Positions 1 to 7,902 of a stretch of DNA of 16,476 nucleotides are shown one piece after another (position 1 is the first letter of the stretch; every line of letters begins with the position of its first letter). The notes beneath the pieces are model-generated. The model was not told where the DNA came from, did no database searches, and saw only the letters and a list, made by a program, of their open reading frames with translations. The stretch spans positions 1 to 16,476 of the forward strand of contig SVOX01000017.1 of assembly GCA_015066165.1 (NCBI GenBank), given 5' to 3'. This stretch comes from Oscillospiraceae bacterium (GTDB taxonomy: Bacteria; Bacillota; Clostridia; Oscillospirales; Acutalibacteraceae). The position numbers and the translations under genes were made by a program.

Positions 1-481
1 CAATTCCAAGGTTGTTGTTGGCACTGTCTAAAATGTTTTGAGGTGCGCCGCATTCTTCGGCGGCTTTTTGACGGGCAGCGGCAAAGGTCACACCGTTTTG
101 TAGGTGTATTTTGAGTTTTTCTTTGAAGTTTTCGCTTTCCAAAATATCGCAGGTTTTGTAAAGTTTTTGGATATCGCCACACTCACTACCGAATATAATA
201 CTGTCACAGCCGATAGAATCAAGCATACTGACGCCTCCCAACGCAAAATTTTGCGCTGTTGACATTGAATAGCAAACGGGAAGTTCAACCACCAAGTCCG
301 CACCGCAAAGTAGAGCGGCTTTTGCGCGAAGTGATTTCTCATAAATGGCGGTATCGCCACGCTGAACAAAATTGCCACTTATAGCGCAAACTACAGCACC
401 GTACTTTTTTGCTTCATTTATTAGGTATTTATGACCATTGTGAAGGGGGTTAAACTCGGCAATTATGCCTAAAACTTCCAA
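1..481 (-). CDS. tmcAL: tRNA(Met) cytidine acetate ligase TmcAL (YlbM family), N-terminal part, runs off window
   Basis: TmcAL uses acetate and ATP to make N4-acetylcytidine at the wobble base of elongator tRNA-Met. About 160 codons of a usual ~400 are present; the C-terminus lies beyond position 1. Near the start is GIIAEFNPLHNGH (about residues 5-17), whose HNGH is the HxGH-type nucleotidyltransferase motif. It is followed by SGNFVQRGD, a KAALLCGADLVVELP segment, an FGSE motif and, at the window edge, NNLGI, all typical of the family. The start must be TTG at 481-479: the frame has a TAA at 496-494, no ATG or GTG lies between, and an SD-like AAGAAGTGAT sits just upstream. The gene is divergent from ackA. 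The acetate link between the two products is suggestive only. Family identification is firm; the exact substrate is from family knowledge. Confidence 0.9.
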   Translation of the reverse strand, partial: MEVLGIIAEFNPLHNGHKYLINEAKKYGAVVCAISGNFVQRGDTAIYEKSLRAKAALLCGADLVVELPVCYSMSTAQNFALGGVSMLDSIGCDSIIFGSECGDIQKLYKTCDILESENFKEKLKIHLQNGVTFAAARQKAAEECGAPQNILDSANNNLGI

Positions 482-505
482 AAAATCACTTCTTTACAAA
501 AAAAC

Positions 506-534
506 TTGAAAAATCTTCTATAATATAGTATTAT
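506..534 (+). promoter_or_regulatory. Predicted sigma-A promoter for ackA-galK
   Basis: TTGAAA (506-511) and TATTAT (529-534) have a 17-bp spacer and lie about 60 bp before the ackA start. A perfect TATAAT at 519-524 is also present but lacks a well-spaced -35 (TTTACA at 493-498 would give 20 bp). The AGGAGG ribosome binding site is at 582-587. Confidence 0.5.
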
Positions 535-543
535 ATTATTTAT

Positions 544-572
544 ATGATACCATAAATTTGTATTCTATTCAA
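544..572 (-). promoter_or_regulatory. Predicted sigma-A promoter for tmcAL
   Basis: On the minus strand, TTGAAT (572-567) and TATCAT (549-544) are separated by 17 bp, about 60 bp upstream of the TTG start of tmcAL. The surrounding DNA is very AT-rich, so chance matches are likely; the correct spacing is the main support. Confidence 0.45.
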
Positions 573-595
573 TGATTTTTTAGGAGGACTATAAA

Positions 596-1792
596 ATGAA
601 GATTTTTGTTGTAAACGCTGGTAGTTCGTCACTTAAGTATCAACTTATTGATATGGAAAACGAACAAGTATTAGCAAAAGGACTTTGTGAACGTATTGGT
701 GTTACGGGCGCTATCAAGCACACCGCAGCAGACGGTAGAGTTTATTCGGCTGATACCGCAATGCCCACCCATACCGAAGCATTTGAAGCAGTCGTATATG
801 CTCTTACAAAATCTGATGCAAAGGTTATTGATTCTTTTGATGAAGTTTCAGCAATTGGTCACCGTATAGTGCAAGGCGGTGCTATATTTAAGGGTTCTTG
901 CCTTATCACTCCAAAAGCACTTCAAGATATTGACGATTTGGGTGCTTTGGCTCCGCTTCACAACCCTGCACACGTTTTGGCTATTAAAGCATGTATTAAA
1001 ACGTTTGGCGAACAAAAGCCACAAGTTGCTGTTTTTGATACATCTTTCCATCAAACAATGCCTGAACACGTTTATATGTTCGCACTTCCTTATGAATATT
1101 ATGAAAAGTACGGTGTTCGTAAGTACGGCGCACACGGTACAAGCCATGACTTTGTAAGTAACAGACTTGCTGAAGTTATGGGTAAAGACCGCAAAGATAT
1201 GAAAATTATTACTTGTCACTTGGGTAACGGTTGTTCCATAACCGCTGTTAAAGACGGTAAATGTTTTGATACTTCAATGGGCTTTACTCCTCTTGACGGC
1301 TTTATGATGGGTACCCGTACCGGTACACTTGATCCTTCGGCTTTAACATTTATTGCTGAAAAAGAAAATCTTACCCCTGCTGATATTAACCGCATTTGCA
1401 ACAAAGAATCGGGTGTTTTGGGTATTTCGGGTGTTTCAAACGATAACCGTGACGTTGCAGCCGCTGCTGCTGAAGGCAACCACAGAGCACAACTTTCAAT
1501 TGATATGCAACGCTATCAAATACTCAAATTCGTTGGTTCATACGTTGCTGCTATGAACGGTGTTGACGCTATTGCGTTTACCGGCGGTATTGGTGAAAAT
1601 GACCCCGGTCTTCGTGAATTTGTTTGTGAAAACCTTGCTTACTTGGGTGTAAAACTTGACAAAGAACAAAACGCTAAACGTGGCAGTGAAACTAGAATTT
1701 CTACCGAAGACAGCGGTGTTGCAGTTTATGTTATTCCAACAAATGAAGAACTTGCAATCGCACGTGATACTTTAAAAATAATTTCTGAATAA
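596..1792 (+). CDS. ackA: Acetate kinase
   Basis: AckA interconverts acetate + ATP and acetyl phosphate + ADP in the cytoplasm; in fermenting anaerobes it usually runs towards ATP. The 398-residue protein has the full family length. VNAGSSSLK with Asn7 opens the ASKHA fold, and FDTSFH (Asp148), YGAHGTSH (His180), HLGNGCS, GTRTGTLDP (Arg241), FTGGIGEN and NEELAIARDT (Glu384) are all present. The numbering of Asp148, His180, Arg241 and Glu384 matches that of the well-studied Methanosarcina enzyme. ATG 596 follows AGGAGG by 8 nt. The usual partner pta is not beside it; a galactokinase-family gene follows after an 11-nt gap and no terminator, so the two are probably cotranscribed. Very sure. Confidence 0.97.
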   Translation: MKIFVVNAGSSSLKYQLIDMENEQVLAKGLCERIGVTGAIKHTAADGRVYSADTAMPTHTEAFEAVVYALTKSDAKVIDSFDEVSAIGHRIVQGGAIFKGSCLITPKALQDIDDLGALAPLHNPAHVLAIKACIKTFGEQKPQVAVFDTSFHQTMPEHVYMFALPYEYYEKYGVRKYGAHGTSHDFVSNRLAEVMGKDRKDMKIITCHLGNGCSITAVKDGKCFDTSMGFTPLDGFMMGTRTGTLDPSALTFIAEKENLTPADINRICNKESGVLGISGVSNDNRDVAAAAAEGNHRAQLSIDMQRYQILKFVGSYVAAMNGVDAIAFTGGIGENDPGLREFVCENLAYLGVKLDKEQNAKRGSETRISTEDSGVAVYVIPTNEELAIARDTLKIISE

Positions 1793-1803
1793 AGGTGACT
1801 AAA

Positions 1804-3078
1804 ATGACCTTATGTGAAGTAAAAGCCAATATTAAAAACGGAAAATATGATAAAGATTTCGGGATGCTTTACAGTGACGTAATAGCGGCCAGAAACCGTT
1901 ATTTTAACGCTTGTGAAGATTTTGAAAAACTTTACGGCAGTGACGGAGATATTCGTATTTTCTCCGCCCCCGGCAGAACCGAAGTAGGTGGCAACCATAC
2001 TGACCATCAACACGGCAGTGTTGTTGCAGGCGGCGTTGATATGGACGTTATTGCTATTGTGGCTTTAAATAGTGACAATACAATTCGTGTAAAATCTCGC
2101 GGTTATGATATGGACGTTATTACCGACTTTGATTTTGATAAAAAAGAAAACGAAATTGGAAAAGCAATTTCGCTTATTCGCGGTGTTTGCGCTAAATTTA
2201 AGTCTCTTGGCGCAAATATATGCGGTTTCAACGCTTATACCACTTCAAACGTATTAAAAGGTTCGGGGCTTTCATCTTCGGCGGCATTTGAAGTTTTGCT
2301 TGGCAATATTGTAAACGGTCTTTTTTATGATAAAAAAGCCGACGCTATTGAAATTGCTAAAATCGGTCAGTTTGCCGAACGTGATTATTTTGGTAAACCT
2401 TGCGGACTTCTTGACCAAATGGCATCTTCGGTTGGCGGATTTACTTATGCCGATTTTAATGACCCCGCAAACCCATTGACTGAAAAAATTAATCTTGATA
2501 TTAAAGAATTTGGTTACACACTTTGTGTTGTTGACACGGGCGGAAATCACGCTAATTTAACTCAAGATTATGCCGACATAACAATTGAATGTAAGCAAAT
2601 TAGTAACGCTTTGGGTGTTGAATTTTTGCGTGATGCCGACCAAAAGAAGTTTTATTCTTCTTTGAGCGCACTTCGCAAAGAATTTGGTGAACGTGCGGTA
2701 CTTCGTGCTTTCCACTTCTTTAACGAGCAAGAAAGAGTGCAAAAACAACGTAAAGCATTGCTTGACGGCGATTTTAAAGCATTCTTAAAACTTGTTAACG
2801 AATCGGGACAGTCTTCGTTTGATTATTTACAAAACCTTTACTCAACAACTGCTGTAAAAGAACAAGGTCTATCATTGGCTATTGCTCTTACCAAGCGTTT
2901 CTTGGGTGAAGACGGTGCTTGCCGTGTTCACGGTGGCGGTTTTGCAGGTACTATTCAGTGTTACATACCAACAAACCGTCTTATCGCTTACAAGCAAATG
3001 ATTGAAGAAGTTTTTGGTGACGATAGTTGCAGTGTTCTCTCAATTCGTCCCGTTGGCGGTTATGAAATTGAATTATAA
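1804..3078 (+). CDS. galK: Galactokinase-family sugar kinase (GHMP kinase)
   Basis: A GHMP-superfamily kinase, most likely phosphorylating galactose at C1 for the Leloir pathway. The three signatures are present: PGRTEVGGNHTDHQHG (residues 56-71), the ATP loop GSGLSSSAA (153-161) and RVHGGGFAGT (374-383). The catalytic-base Asp is in GLLDQMAS (about Asp204). The first signature differs from the classical GEHTDYN (see findings), so another sugar is possible. I place the start at ATG 1804 rather than GTG 1795, because the GTG lies inside the AAAGGTG ribosome binding site (1791-1797), which is well spaced from ATG 1804. This gives 424 residues, slightly longer than typical GalK (~390). It follows ackA in one operon and ends at a strong hairpin. 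No galT or galE is in view. Confidence 0.85.
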   Translation: MTLCEVKANIKNGKYDKDFGMLYSDVIAARNRYFNACEDFEKLYGSDGDIRIFSAPGRTEVGGNHTDHQHGSVVAGGVDMDVIAIVALNSDNTIRVKSRGYDMDVITDFDFDKKENEIGKAISLIRGVCAKFKSLGANICGFNAYTTSNVLKGSGLSSSAAFEVLLGNIVNGLFYDKKADAIEIAKIGQFAERDYFGKPCGLLDQMASSVGGFTYADFNDPANPLTEKINLDIKEFGYTLCVVDTGGNHANLTQDYADITIECKQISNALGVEFLRDADQKKFYSSLSALRKEFGERAVLRAFHFFNEQERVQKQRKALLDGDFKAFLKLVNESGQSSFDYLQNLYSTTAVKEQGLSLAIALTKRFLGEDGACRVHGGGFAGTIQCYIPTNRLIAYKQMIEEVFGDDSCSVLSIRPVGGYEIEL

Positions 3079-3092
3079 TAGGTAAAAATTTA

Positions 3093-3130
3093 GACCATAA
3101 ACTCGGTTTGAGTTTATGGTCTTTTGTTTT
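3093..3130. terminator. Bidirectional intrinsic terminator between galK and the EamA transporter gene
   Basis: A perfect 12-bp stem, GACCATAAACTC (3093-3104) with GAGTTTATGGTC (3110-3121), has a 5-nt loop. TTTTGTTTTG follows on the plus strand and TAAATTTTTA on the minus strand. It lies between convergent genes and can serve both. Confidence 0.9.
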
Positions 3131-3132
3131 GT

Positions 3133-4059
3133 TTAATTTTTCTTTCTGCTTTGTATTAGTTCGGGTATTTGCGCTACAATAATTGCGGCAAACATTACGG
3201 CGCAACCTAAAATTTCGTTTGTTTTGAGTGTTGTGCCTGAAAAAATCACACCGCCTATAACTGCAAACACGCTTTCAAAACTCATTGTGATAGAGGCAAT
3301 TGCAGGTTCGGCATATTTTTGACCTACAATTTGCAAAGTGAAAGCCACACCGCTTGACATTATGCCAAGATATATAATAGGAAGTGAAGCGTCGATAAGT
3401 CCTTGCAAAGTGGTTTGTCGGTCGAATAAAAGTGCTAAAATAAGCGAGAGAACAGCGGTTACAGTGAACTGCATTATTGAAAGTTTAACACCGCCTATGG
3501 CACCTAAATATTTATCAACCGCCAAAATGTGAAAGGTGAACGCAACGGCACAGGCAAAGAGGAATATATCACCAACGTAAAGCCCGTCAATACCGCCCGC
3601 AAAGCACAAAAGATATATACCTGCGGTGGCGATTATTCCGCCGGCAATTACCAAGGGGTTAATTTTTCTTTTACCTATAACCGAAAATATTGGAACTAAA
3701 ATTACATAAAGTGCCGTAAGAAAACCCGAATGGGCTTCGGTATTGGCACCTTCGGGGTAGAGCGACATACCAAACTGTTGAATATTTGAAGCGATAGTGA
3801 GACAAACACCGCAAATAATACCGCCTATGTAATATGTTTTTCGTGACTGTTTATCTTTTGGAAAAAACGGTTCTTTTTTCTTTAAATTGGTAATAGACCA
3901 AAATATAAACAGCGCAACCGCACCTATGATTGAACGGCAAGTGAGTATTGAAAAAGTGTGGGCACTTTGACTTGCCATATTTTGCGCTACAAAAGCCATA
4001 CCCCAAATAAAAGCGGCAAGCGCCAAAATTGCGGTGCCTTTTAAATTGTTAGTTTTCAT
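3133..4059 (-). CDS. EamA-family (drug/metabolite transporter superfamily) permease
   Basis: A 308-residue, very hydrophobic inner-membrane protein with about ten predicted transmembrane helices arranged as two EamA repeats. The first begins at GTAILALAAFIWGMAFVAQN and includes LTALYVILVPIFS near its end; the second begins around GDIFLFACAVAFTFH and includes ASITMSFESVFAVIGG. The family exports or imports small metabolites such as amino acids, nucleosides or drugs; the substrate cannot be told from sequence. Its ATG lies inside the last codons of tex (11-bp overlap, 4049-4059), with AAAGGA just upstream within tex, so it is probably translated from the tex mRNA by coupling. The shared terminator with galK lies immediately after the stop codon. 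Confidence 0.88.
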   Translation of the reverse strand: MKTNNLKGTAILALAAFIWGMAFVAQNMASQSAHTFSILTCRSIIGAVALFIFWSITNLKKKEPFFPKDKQSRKTYYIGGIICGVCLTIASNIQQFGMSLYPEGANTEAHSGFLTALYVILVPIFSVIGKRKINPLVIAGGIIATAGIYLLCFAGGIDGLYVGDIFLFACAVAFTFHILAVDKYLGAIGGVKLSIMQFTVTAVLSLILALLFDRQTTLQGLIDASLPIIYLGIMSSGVAFTLQIVGQKYAEPAIASITMSFESVFAVIGGVIFSGTTLKTNEILGCAVMFAAIIVAQIPELIQSRKKN

Positions 4060-6211
4060 TGAGTTTGTCCTTTCTCATTGTAAGAGAGATGCGTTTTTTA
4101 GCCACGTCAACGCCTAAAACCCAAACCTTTACAATATCGCCAACCTTTAAAACTTCGCTTGGATGTTTTATAAAGCGGTTTGTGATTTGAGAAATGTGAA
4201 CAAGTCCGTCTTGGTGAACGCCAATATCTATAAATGCACCAAAGTCAATAACATTGCGAACAGTACCTGTAAGTTCCATACCTGTTTTAAGGTCTTCCAT
4301 AGACATAATATCGGTGCGAAGTAAAGGGGCGGGGAGTTCGTCACGAGGGTCTCTGCCGGGGCGTTCAAGTTCTTTAATAATATCGGCAAGAGTGGGCACA
4401 CCCACACCTAATTCTTGGGCAAGTTGTGAAAGTCCTTGCTCTTCTGCTTTTTTGGAAACAACTTTTATCGCTTCGGTATTAAGGTCTTTTTGAGAAAGTT
4501 CGCAAAGTTTTAAAAGTTTTTCACACGCATCATAACTTTCAGGGTGAACGCCCGTGTTATCGAGTGCATTTTTACCGTCAATTATTCTTAAGAAACCTGC
4601 ACATTGCTCAAATGCTTTTGGTCCCAGTTTTGAAACCTTTAAAAGTTCTTTGCGGCTTTGGAATTTGCCGTTTTCTTCACGGTAGGAAACCACGTTTTTA
4701 GCAACTGCGGGACCAAGACCCGCAACGTGTGACAATAACTGTACTGAAGCGGTGTTAAGATCTACACCAACGCTGTTAACACAAGCTTCAACAACACCGT
4801 CAAGCGCACCGGTAAGGCGGTTTTGAGGCATATCGTGTTGATATTGACCAACACCAATTGCTTTTGGCTCAATTTTAACAAGTTCTGCCAACGGGTCTTG
4901 AAGACGACGGGCAATAGATACTGCGCTACGAAGGGAAACGTCGTAATCAGGGAATTCTTCGGCGGCTAATTTTGAAGCGGAGTAAACACTGGCTCCTGCT
5001 TCGCTTACTACCATATACGAAACACCTGTGTCCATTTCTTTAATAACATTAGCGGCAAATACTTCGGTTTCGTGACTGGCAGTACCGTTGCCTATTGCAA
5101 ATACTTCTACGTTGTGTTTTTTTACCAATGCTTTTATAATGATTTTTGCGTTTTCAATATCGTTTTTTGGGGGTACAGGATAAATTACACCTGTATCAAG
5201 AACTTTACCTGTGCCGTCAACAACAGCCACTTTACAGCCGGTTCTGTATCCGGGGTCTAACCCTAAAGTGATTTTATCTTTAAGGGGTGGCTGCATTAAG
5301 AGTTGGCGAAGATTTGTTGAAAATACCTTTATTGCCGATTCACTTGCCTTTTCGGTAAGTTCCGAGCGGATTTCACGCTCAATAGAAGGGAAGATAAGAC
5401 GGTTGTAAGCATCTTCGGCTGCGGCTTTTACAGTATCGGTTGCGGGAGAGCCCTCTTTAATATGGTTTTTGGCTATGATAAACATTGCCTTGTCTTTTGG
5501 AAAATCAATAGAAACTTTTAAAAATTCTTCTTTTTCGCCACGGTTAATTGCCAAAATTCTATGGTCAGCAATTTTGGCAACGCTCTCGCTATAATCAGCA
5601 TACATTTCATATACGTCAAGGTCTTCTTTGGCGGCTTTTACAACCATAATACCGTGTGCTGAACATACGAAACGCATACGTTTTCTAATGTCAGCATCGT
5701 CGGAAATTTTTTCGGCTATAATGTCCATAGCGCCTTGGAGCGCATCTTCGGCAGTTTCTACGCCTAATTCTTGATTTATATATTCTTGGGCTAAAACAAG
5801 CGGGTCCATACAGTCGGGTGCTTGTTCGTAAATAACATTTGCCAACGGCTCAAGACCTTTTTCCTTTGCAACCGAGGCCCTTGTTTTACGCTTTTTCTTA
5901 TATGGGCGGTAAATATCGTCAAGTTCGGTCAAAGTTACCGCATTTTCAATAGCGGTAATAAGTTCTTCGGTAAGAGCACCTTGTTCTTCGATAGATGCTT
6001 TTATTTTTTCTCTGGTTTCGTCCATATTGCGAAGATATGAAAGACGGTCGTTAAGTTCACGCAACACTTGGTCATCAAGTGAACCGGTGGCTTCTTTACG
6101 GTAACGTGCAATAAAAGGAATAGTGTTACCTTCGTCTATGAGCGACACTGTATTTTCAACCTGAAAAGGTTTTAAATTAAATTCTTCTTGTAATTTTTTT
6201 AAAATATCCAT
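4049..6211 (-). CDS. tex: Tex-family RNA-binding transcription accessory protein
   Basis: A 720-residue cytoplasmic nucleic-acid-binding protein. The domain order is typical of Tex: a helical N-terminal region (about 1-310), a YqgF/RNase H-like domain (about 314-440; LGLDPGYRTGCK and AIGNGTASHETE), a helix-hairpin-helix region (about 485-560; SHVAGLGPAVAKNVV and the KLGPKAFEQCAGFLRI segment) and a C-terminal S1 domain (about 642-715; GTVRNVIDFGAFIDIG, GLVHISQI). The invariant SEAGASVYSAS and GVGQYQHD stretches are intact. Tex acts in transcription-linked processes and is related to eukaryotic Spt6; its exact role in Clostridia is not settled. ATG 6211 follows GAGGTG. A good promoter lies upstream, and the EamA gene overlaps the 3' end. 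Confidence 0.95.
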   Translation of the reverse strand: MDILKKLQEEFNLKPFQVENTVSLIDEGNTIPFIARYRKEATGSLDDQVLRELNDRLSYLRNMDETREKIKASIEEQGALTEELITAIENAVTLTELDDIYRPYKKKRKTRASVAKEKGLEPLANVIYEQAPDCMDPLVLAQEYINQELGVETAEDALQGAMDIIAEKISDDADIRKRMRFVCSAHGIMVVKAAKEDLDVYEMYADYSESVAKIADHRILAINRGEKEEFLKVSIDFPKDKAMFIIAKNHIKEGSPATDTVKAAAEDAYNRLIFPSIEREIRSELTEKASESAIKVFSTNLRQLLMQPPLKDKITLGLDPGYRTGCKVAVVDGTGKVLDTGVIYPVPPKNDIENAKIIIKALVKKHNVEVFAIGNGTASHETEVFAANVIKEMDTGVSYMVVSEAGASVYSASKLAAEEFPDYDVSLRSAVSIARRLQDPLAELVKIEPKAIGVGQYQHDMPQNRLTGALDGVVEACVNSVGVDLNTASVQLLSHVAGLGPAVAKNVVSYREENGKFQSRKELLKVSKLGPKAFEQCAGFLRIIDGKNALDNTGVHPESYDACEKLLKLCELSQKDLNTEAIKVVSKKAEEQGLSQLAQELGVGVPTLADIIKELERPGRDPRDELPAPLLRTDIMSMEDLKTGMELTGTVRNVIDFGAFIDIGVHQDGLVHISQITNRFIKHPSEVLKVGDIVKVWVLGVDVAKKRISLTMRKDKLNEN

Positions 6212-6231
6212 ATAAACACCTCAATAGGATT

Positions 6232-6260
6232 ATTATACCATTTTTTTCATAGTTTCTCAA
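6232..6260 (-). promoter_or_regulatory. Predicted sigma-A promoter for tex
   Basis: On the minus strand TTGAGA (6260-6255) and a perfect TATAAT (6237-6232) are 17 bp apart, with the -10 about 20 bp before ATG 6211. It is divergent from the glycosyltransferase promoter. Confidence 0.75.
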
Positions 6261-6274
6261 CTATAAAATTACTA

Positions 6275-6303
6275 TTGTTTTTTAGTTGGAAATGTTATAT
6301 AAT
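6275..6303 (+). promoter_or_regulatory. Predicted sigma-A promoter for the GT2 glycosyltransferase
   Basis: TTGTTT (6275-6280) and TATAAT (6298-6303) are 17 bp apart, followed by GGGAG (6324-6328) and the TTG start at 6339. Confidence 0.6.
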
Positions 6304-6338
6304 TGTGTTGAATTAATTTATTTGGGAGATAGATATAA

Positions 6339-7850
6339 TTGAATTTTTTAGATAATATCATATCGGCAATAGGTGATTCGTATCTTGTGTCTAATATGAT
6401 TTATGCAGCAATTGGTACTGTTTTAACATATCTTACGTTCCATAAAAAAGTTTATAGAGTGTTAGGTTTGTTTTTTACCAGAAAATTCAAACCCGCCAAA
6501 AATAAACACAAATATGCAATAGTAATTGCTGCAAGAAATGAGCAACAGGTTATTGGTAATTTGCTTGACAGTATAAAACAACAAGATTACCCAAGTGAAC
6601 TGCTTACTGTGTTTGTTGTGGCAGATAACTGTACTGACAAAACTGCTGAAGTGGTTCGAAATCACGGTGCCATTTGTTATGAGCGTTTTGATAATGAACG
6701 AAAAACAAAAGGTTTTGCGTTGCAGTATTTGTTTGAGTGTATTGAAAGAGATTACGGCACAAAATCTTTTGAAGGGTATTTCGTTTTTGATGCCGATAAT
6801 CTTTTAAAAGAAGATTACATATCCCGTATGAATGATTCGTTTGACGCGGGTGAAAAGATTATTACTTCTTACCGTAACACCAAAAACTTTAACGAAGGTT
6901 GGATAGCATCTACTTATGCACTTCACTGGTTACGCTCAATAAGGCAAAACCACCGTGCACGTTCAATACTACGCCTTGCAACCAATATTCAAGGTACGGG
7001 ATTTTTATTCTCGAACGAAATTGTAGAAAAGGGTTGGAAATACACATCTCTTACCGAAGACCGTGCCCTTACTGCCGATGCTGTGGCTCAAGGTTACCGC
7101 ATTTCGTATAACGATAAGGCAGAGTTTTACGACGAGCAACCTGTTAATCTTCGTGTGGCGTTACGTCAGCGTTTGCGTTGGTCAAAAGGTCACTTATTGG
7201 CGTTTTTAGAAACGGGACCTTATTTATTTGCTAATATATTTTGTGGCAAATTGTTTATCAAAACCCGCTTTACTGATAAGGTAAAAAAAGAAAAACAACC
7301 AATAACGGCAAAGCGTATAGCGTTGGGTTTTGTGGAATCGGTTCGTCACCGCTTTGCTTCATTTGATACTTTAATGCAACTTACACCGCTTTCAGTATTT
7401 AATATTGCTCGTTGGCTTATTGTTCCGGTATTTATGTATGCTTGTTACTGCTATAACGGTGGTATTGAAAGTATAGATTTTTTCTCGGGCGGTACGTATC
7501 TTGCAAAGGGATTGCGAATGTTGTTCCCGTTTGAAATAAATATAACTTCAGGCACAGATGCTTTTTTCACCGGTTTATTTATGCAAATATGGTTAAGGTT
7601 ACTTTACCGTGCAGGTAAGTATATTGAGAACACATTGGGCGCTATATATTTGTTTATTGTAGAGCATAAAAGAATTGTTAAAATTCCTTGGTATAAAAAG
7701 ATACTTTACACACTCACTTGGCCTATATTTGATATCATTGGCAGATATACAACCTATGTGGCACTTTTTGTTAAGGTTACTTGGAAACCAATTCCCCACG
7801 AAAGTAAAATTACTATTGATGACATTAAAAAAGATAAAGTTAAAAAATAA
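6339..7850 (+). CDS. Membrane-associated family 2 glycosyltransferase (processive type)
   Basis: A GT2 enzyme that moves a sugar from a nucleotide-activated donor; acceptor and sugar are unknown. The 503-residue protein starts with a hydrophobic segment (about 17-35). The catalytic domain follows: IVIAARNE (61-68), VVADNCTDKT (93-102), DAD (151-153, the metal-binding DxD), TED (239-241, the catalytic-base region) and QRLRW (277-281), the QxxRW motif of processive synthases such as cellulose, chitin, hyaluronan and poly-GlcNAc synthases. Further hydrophobic segments lie at about 350-375 and in the last 150 residues. The start is TTG at 6339, set by GGGAG at 6324-6328; there is no nearby in-frame ATG before residue 20. 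It is monocistronic, with no polysaccharide genes beside it, so the product may be a lipid-linked or surface glycan. It lacks a PilZ domain. Confidence 0.88.
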   Translation: MNFLDNIISAIGDSYLVSNMIYAAIGTVLTYLTFHKKVYRVLGLFFTRKFKPAKNKHKYAIVIAARNEQQVIGNLLDSIKQQDYPSELLTVFVVADNCTDKTAEVVRNHGAICYERFDNERKTKGFALQYLFECIERDYGTKSFEGYFVFDADNLLKEDYISRMNDSFDAGEKIITSYRNTKNFNEGWIASTYALHWLRSIRQNHRARSILRLATNIQGTGFLFSNEIVEKGWKYTSLTEDRALTADAVAQGYRISYNDKAEFYDEQPVNLRVALRQRLRWSKGHLLAFLETGPYLFANIFCGKLFIKTRFTDKVKKEKQPITAKRIALGFVESVRHRFASFDTLMQLTPLSVFNIARWLIVPVFMYACYCYNGGIESIDFFSGGTYLAKGLRMLFPFEINITSGTDAFFTGLFMQIWLRLLYRAGKYIENTLGAIYLFIVEHKRIVKIPWYKKILYTLTWPIFDIIGRYTTYVALFVKVTWKPIPHESKITIDDIKKDKVKK

Positions 7851-7862
7851 AAAAGCAAAGAA

Positions 7863-7892
7863 AAAAACGCTTCTCTTTCGAGAAGCGTTTTT
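7863..7892. terminator. Bidirectional intrinsic terminator between the glycosyltransferase gene and secF
   Basis: A perfect CGCTTCTC/GAGAAGCG stem (7868-7875 with 7880-7887) has a TTTC loop and is flanked by A- and T-runs, giving a U-tract in both directions. It lies between convergent stop codons. Confidence 0.92.
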
Positions 7893-7902
7893 AATTTTAG
7901 AT

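Noticed and set aside
88..378. Minus-strand 96-codon frame at the left end
   Set aside because: It is a shifted-frame shadow of tmcAL, whose true frame runs from TTG 481 to the window edge and carries all family motifs.
482..595. Possible riboswitch or leader in front of ackA
   Set aside because: The gap is short and AT-rich with no stable hairpins; promoters in both directions account for it.
848..1479. Several minus-strand open frames inside ackA
   Set aside because: They are antisense to a full-length, motif-complete acetate kinase and lack ribosome binding sites and recognisable domains.
1795..1803. In-frame GTG at 1795 as the galK start
   Set aside because: It is part of the AAAGGTG ribosome binding site that serves ATG 1804; a start there would have no site of its own.
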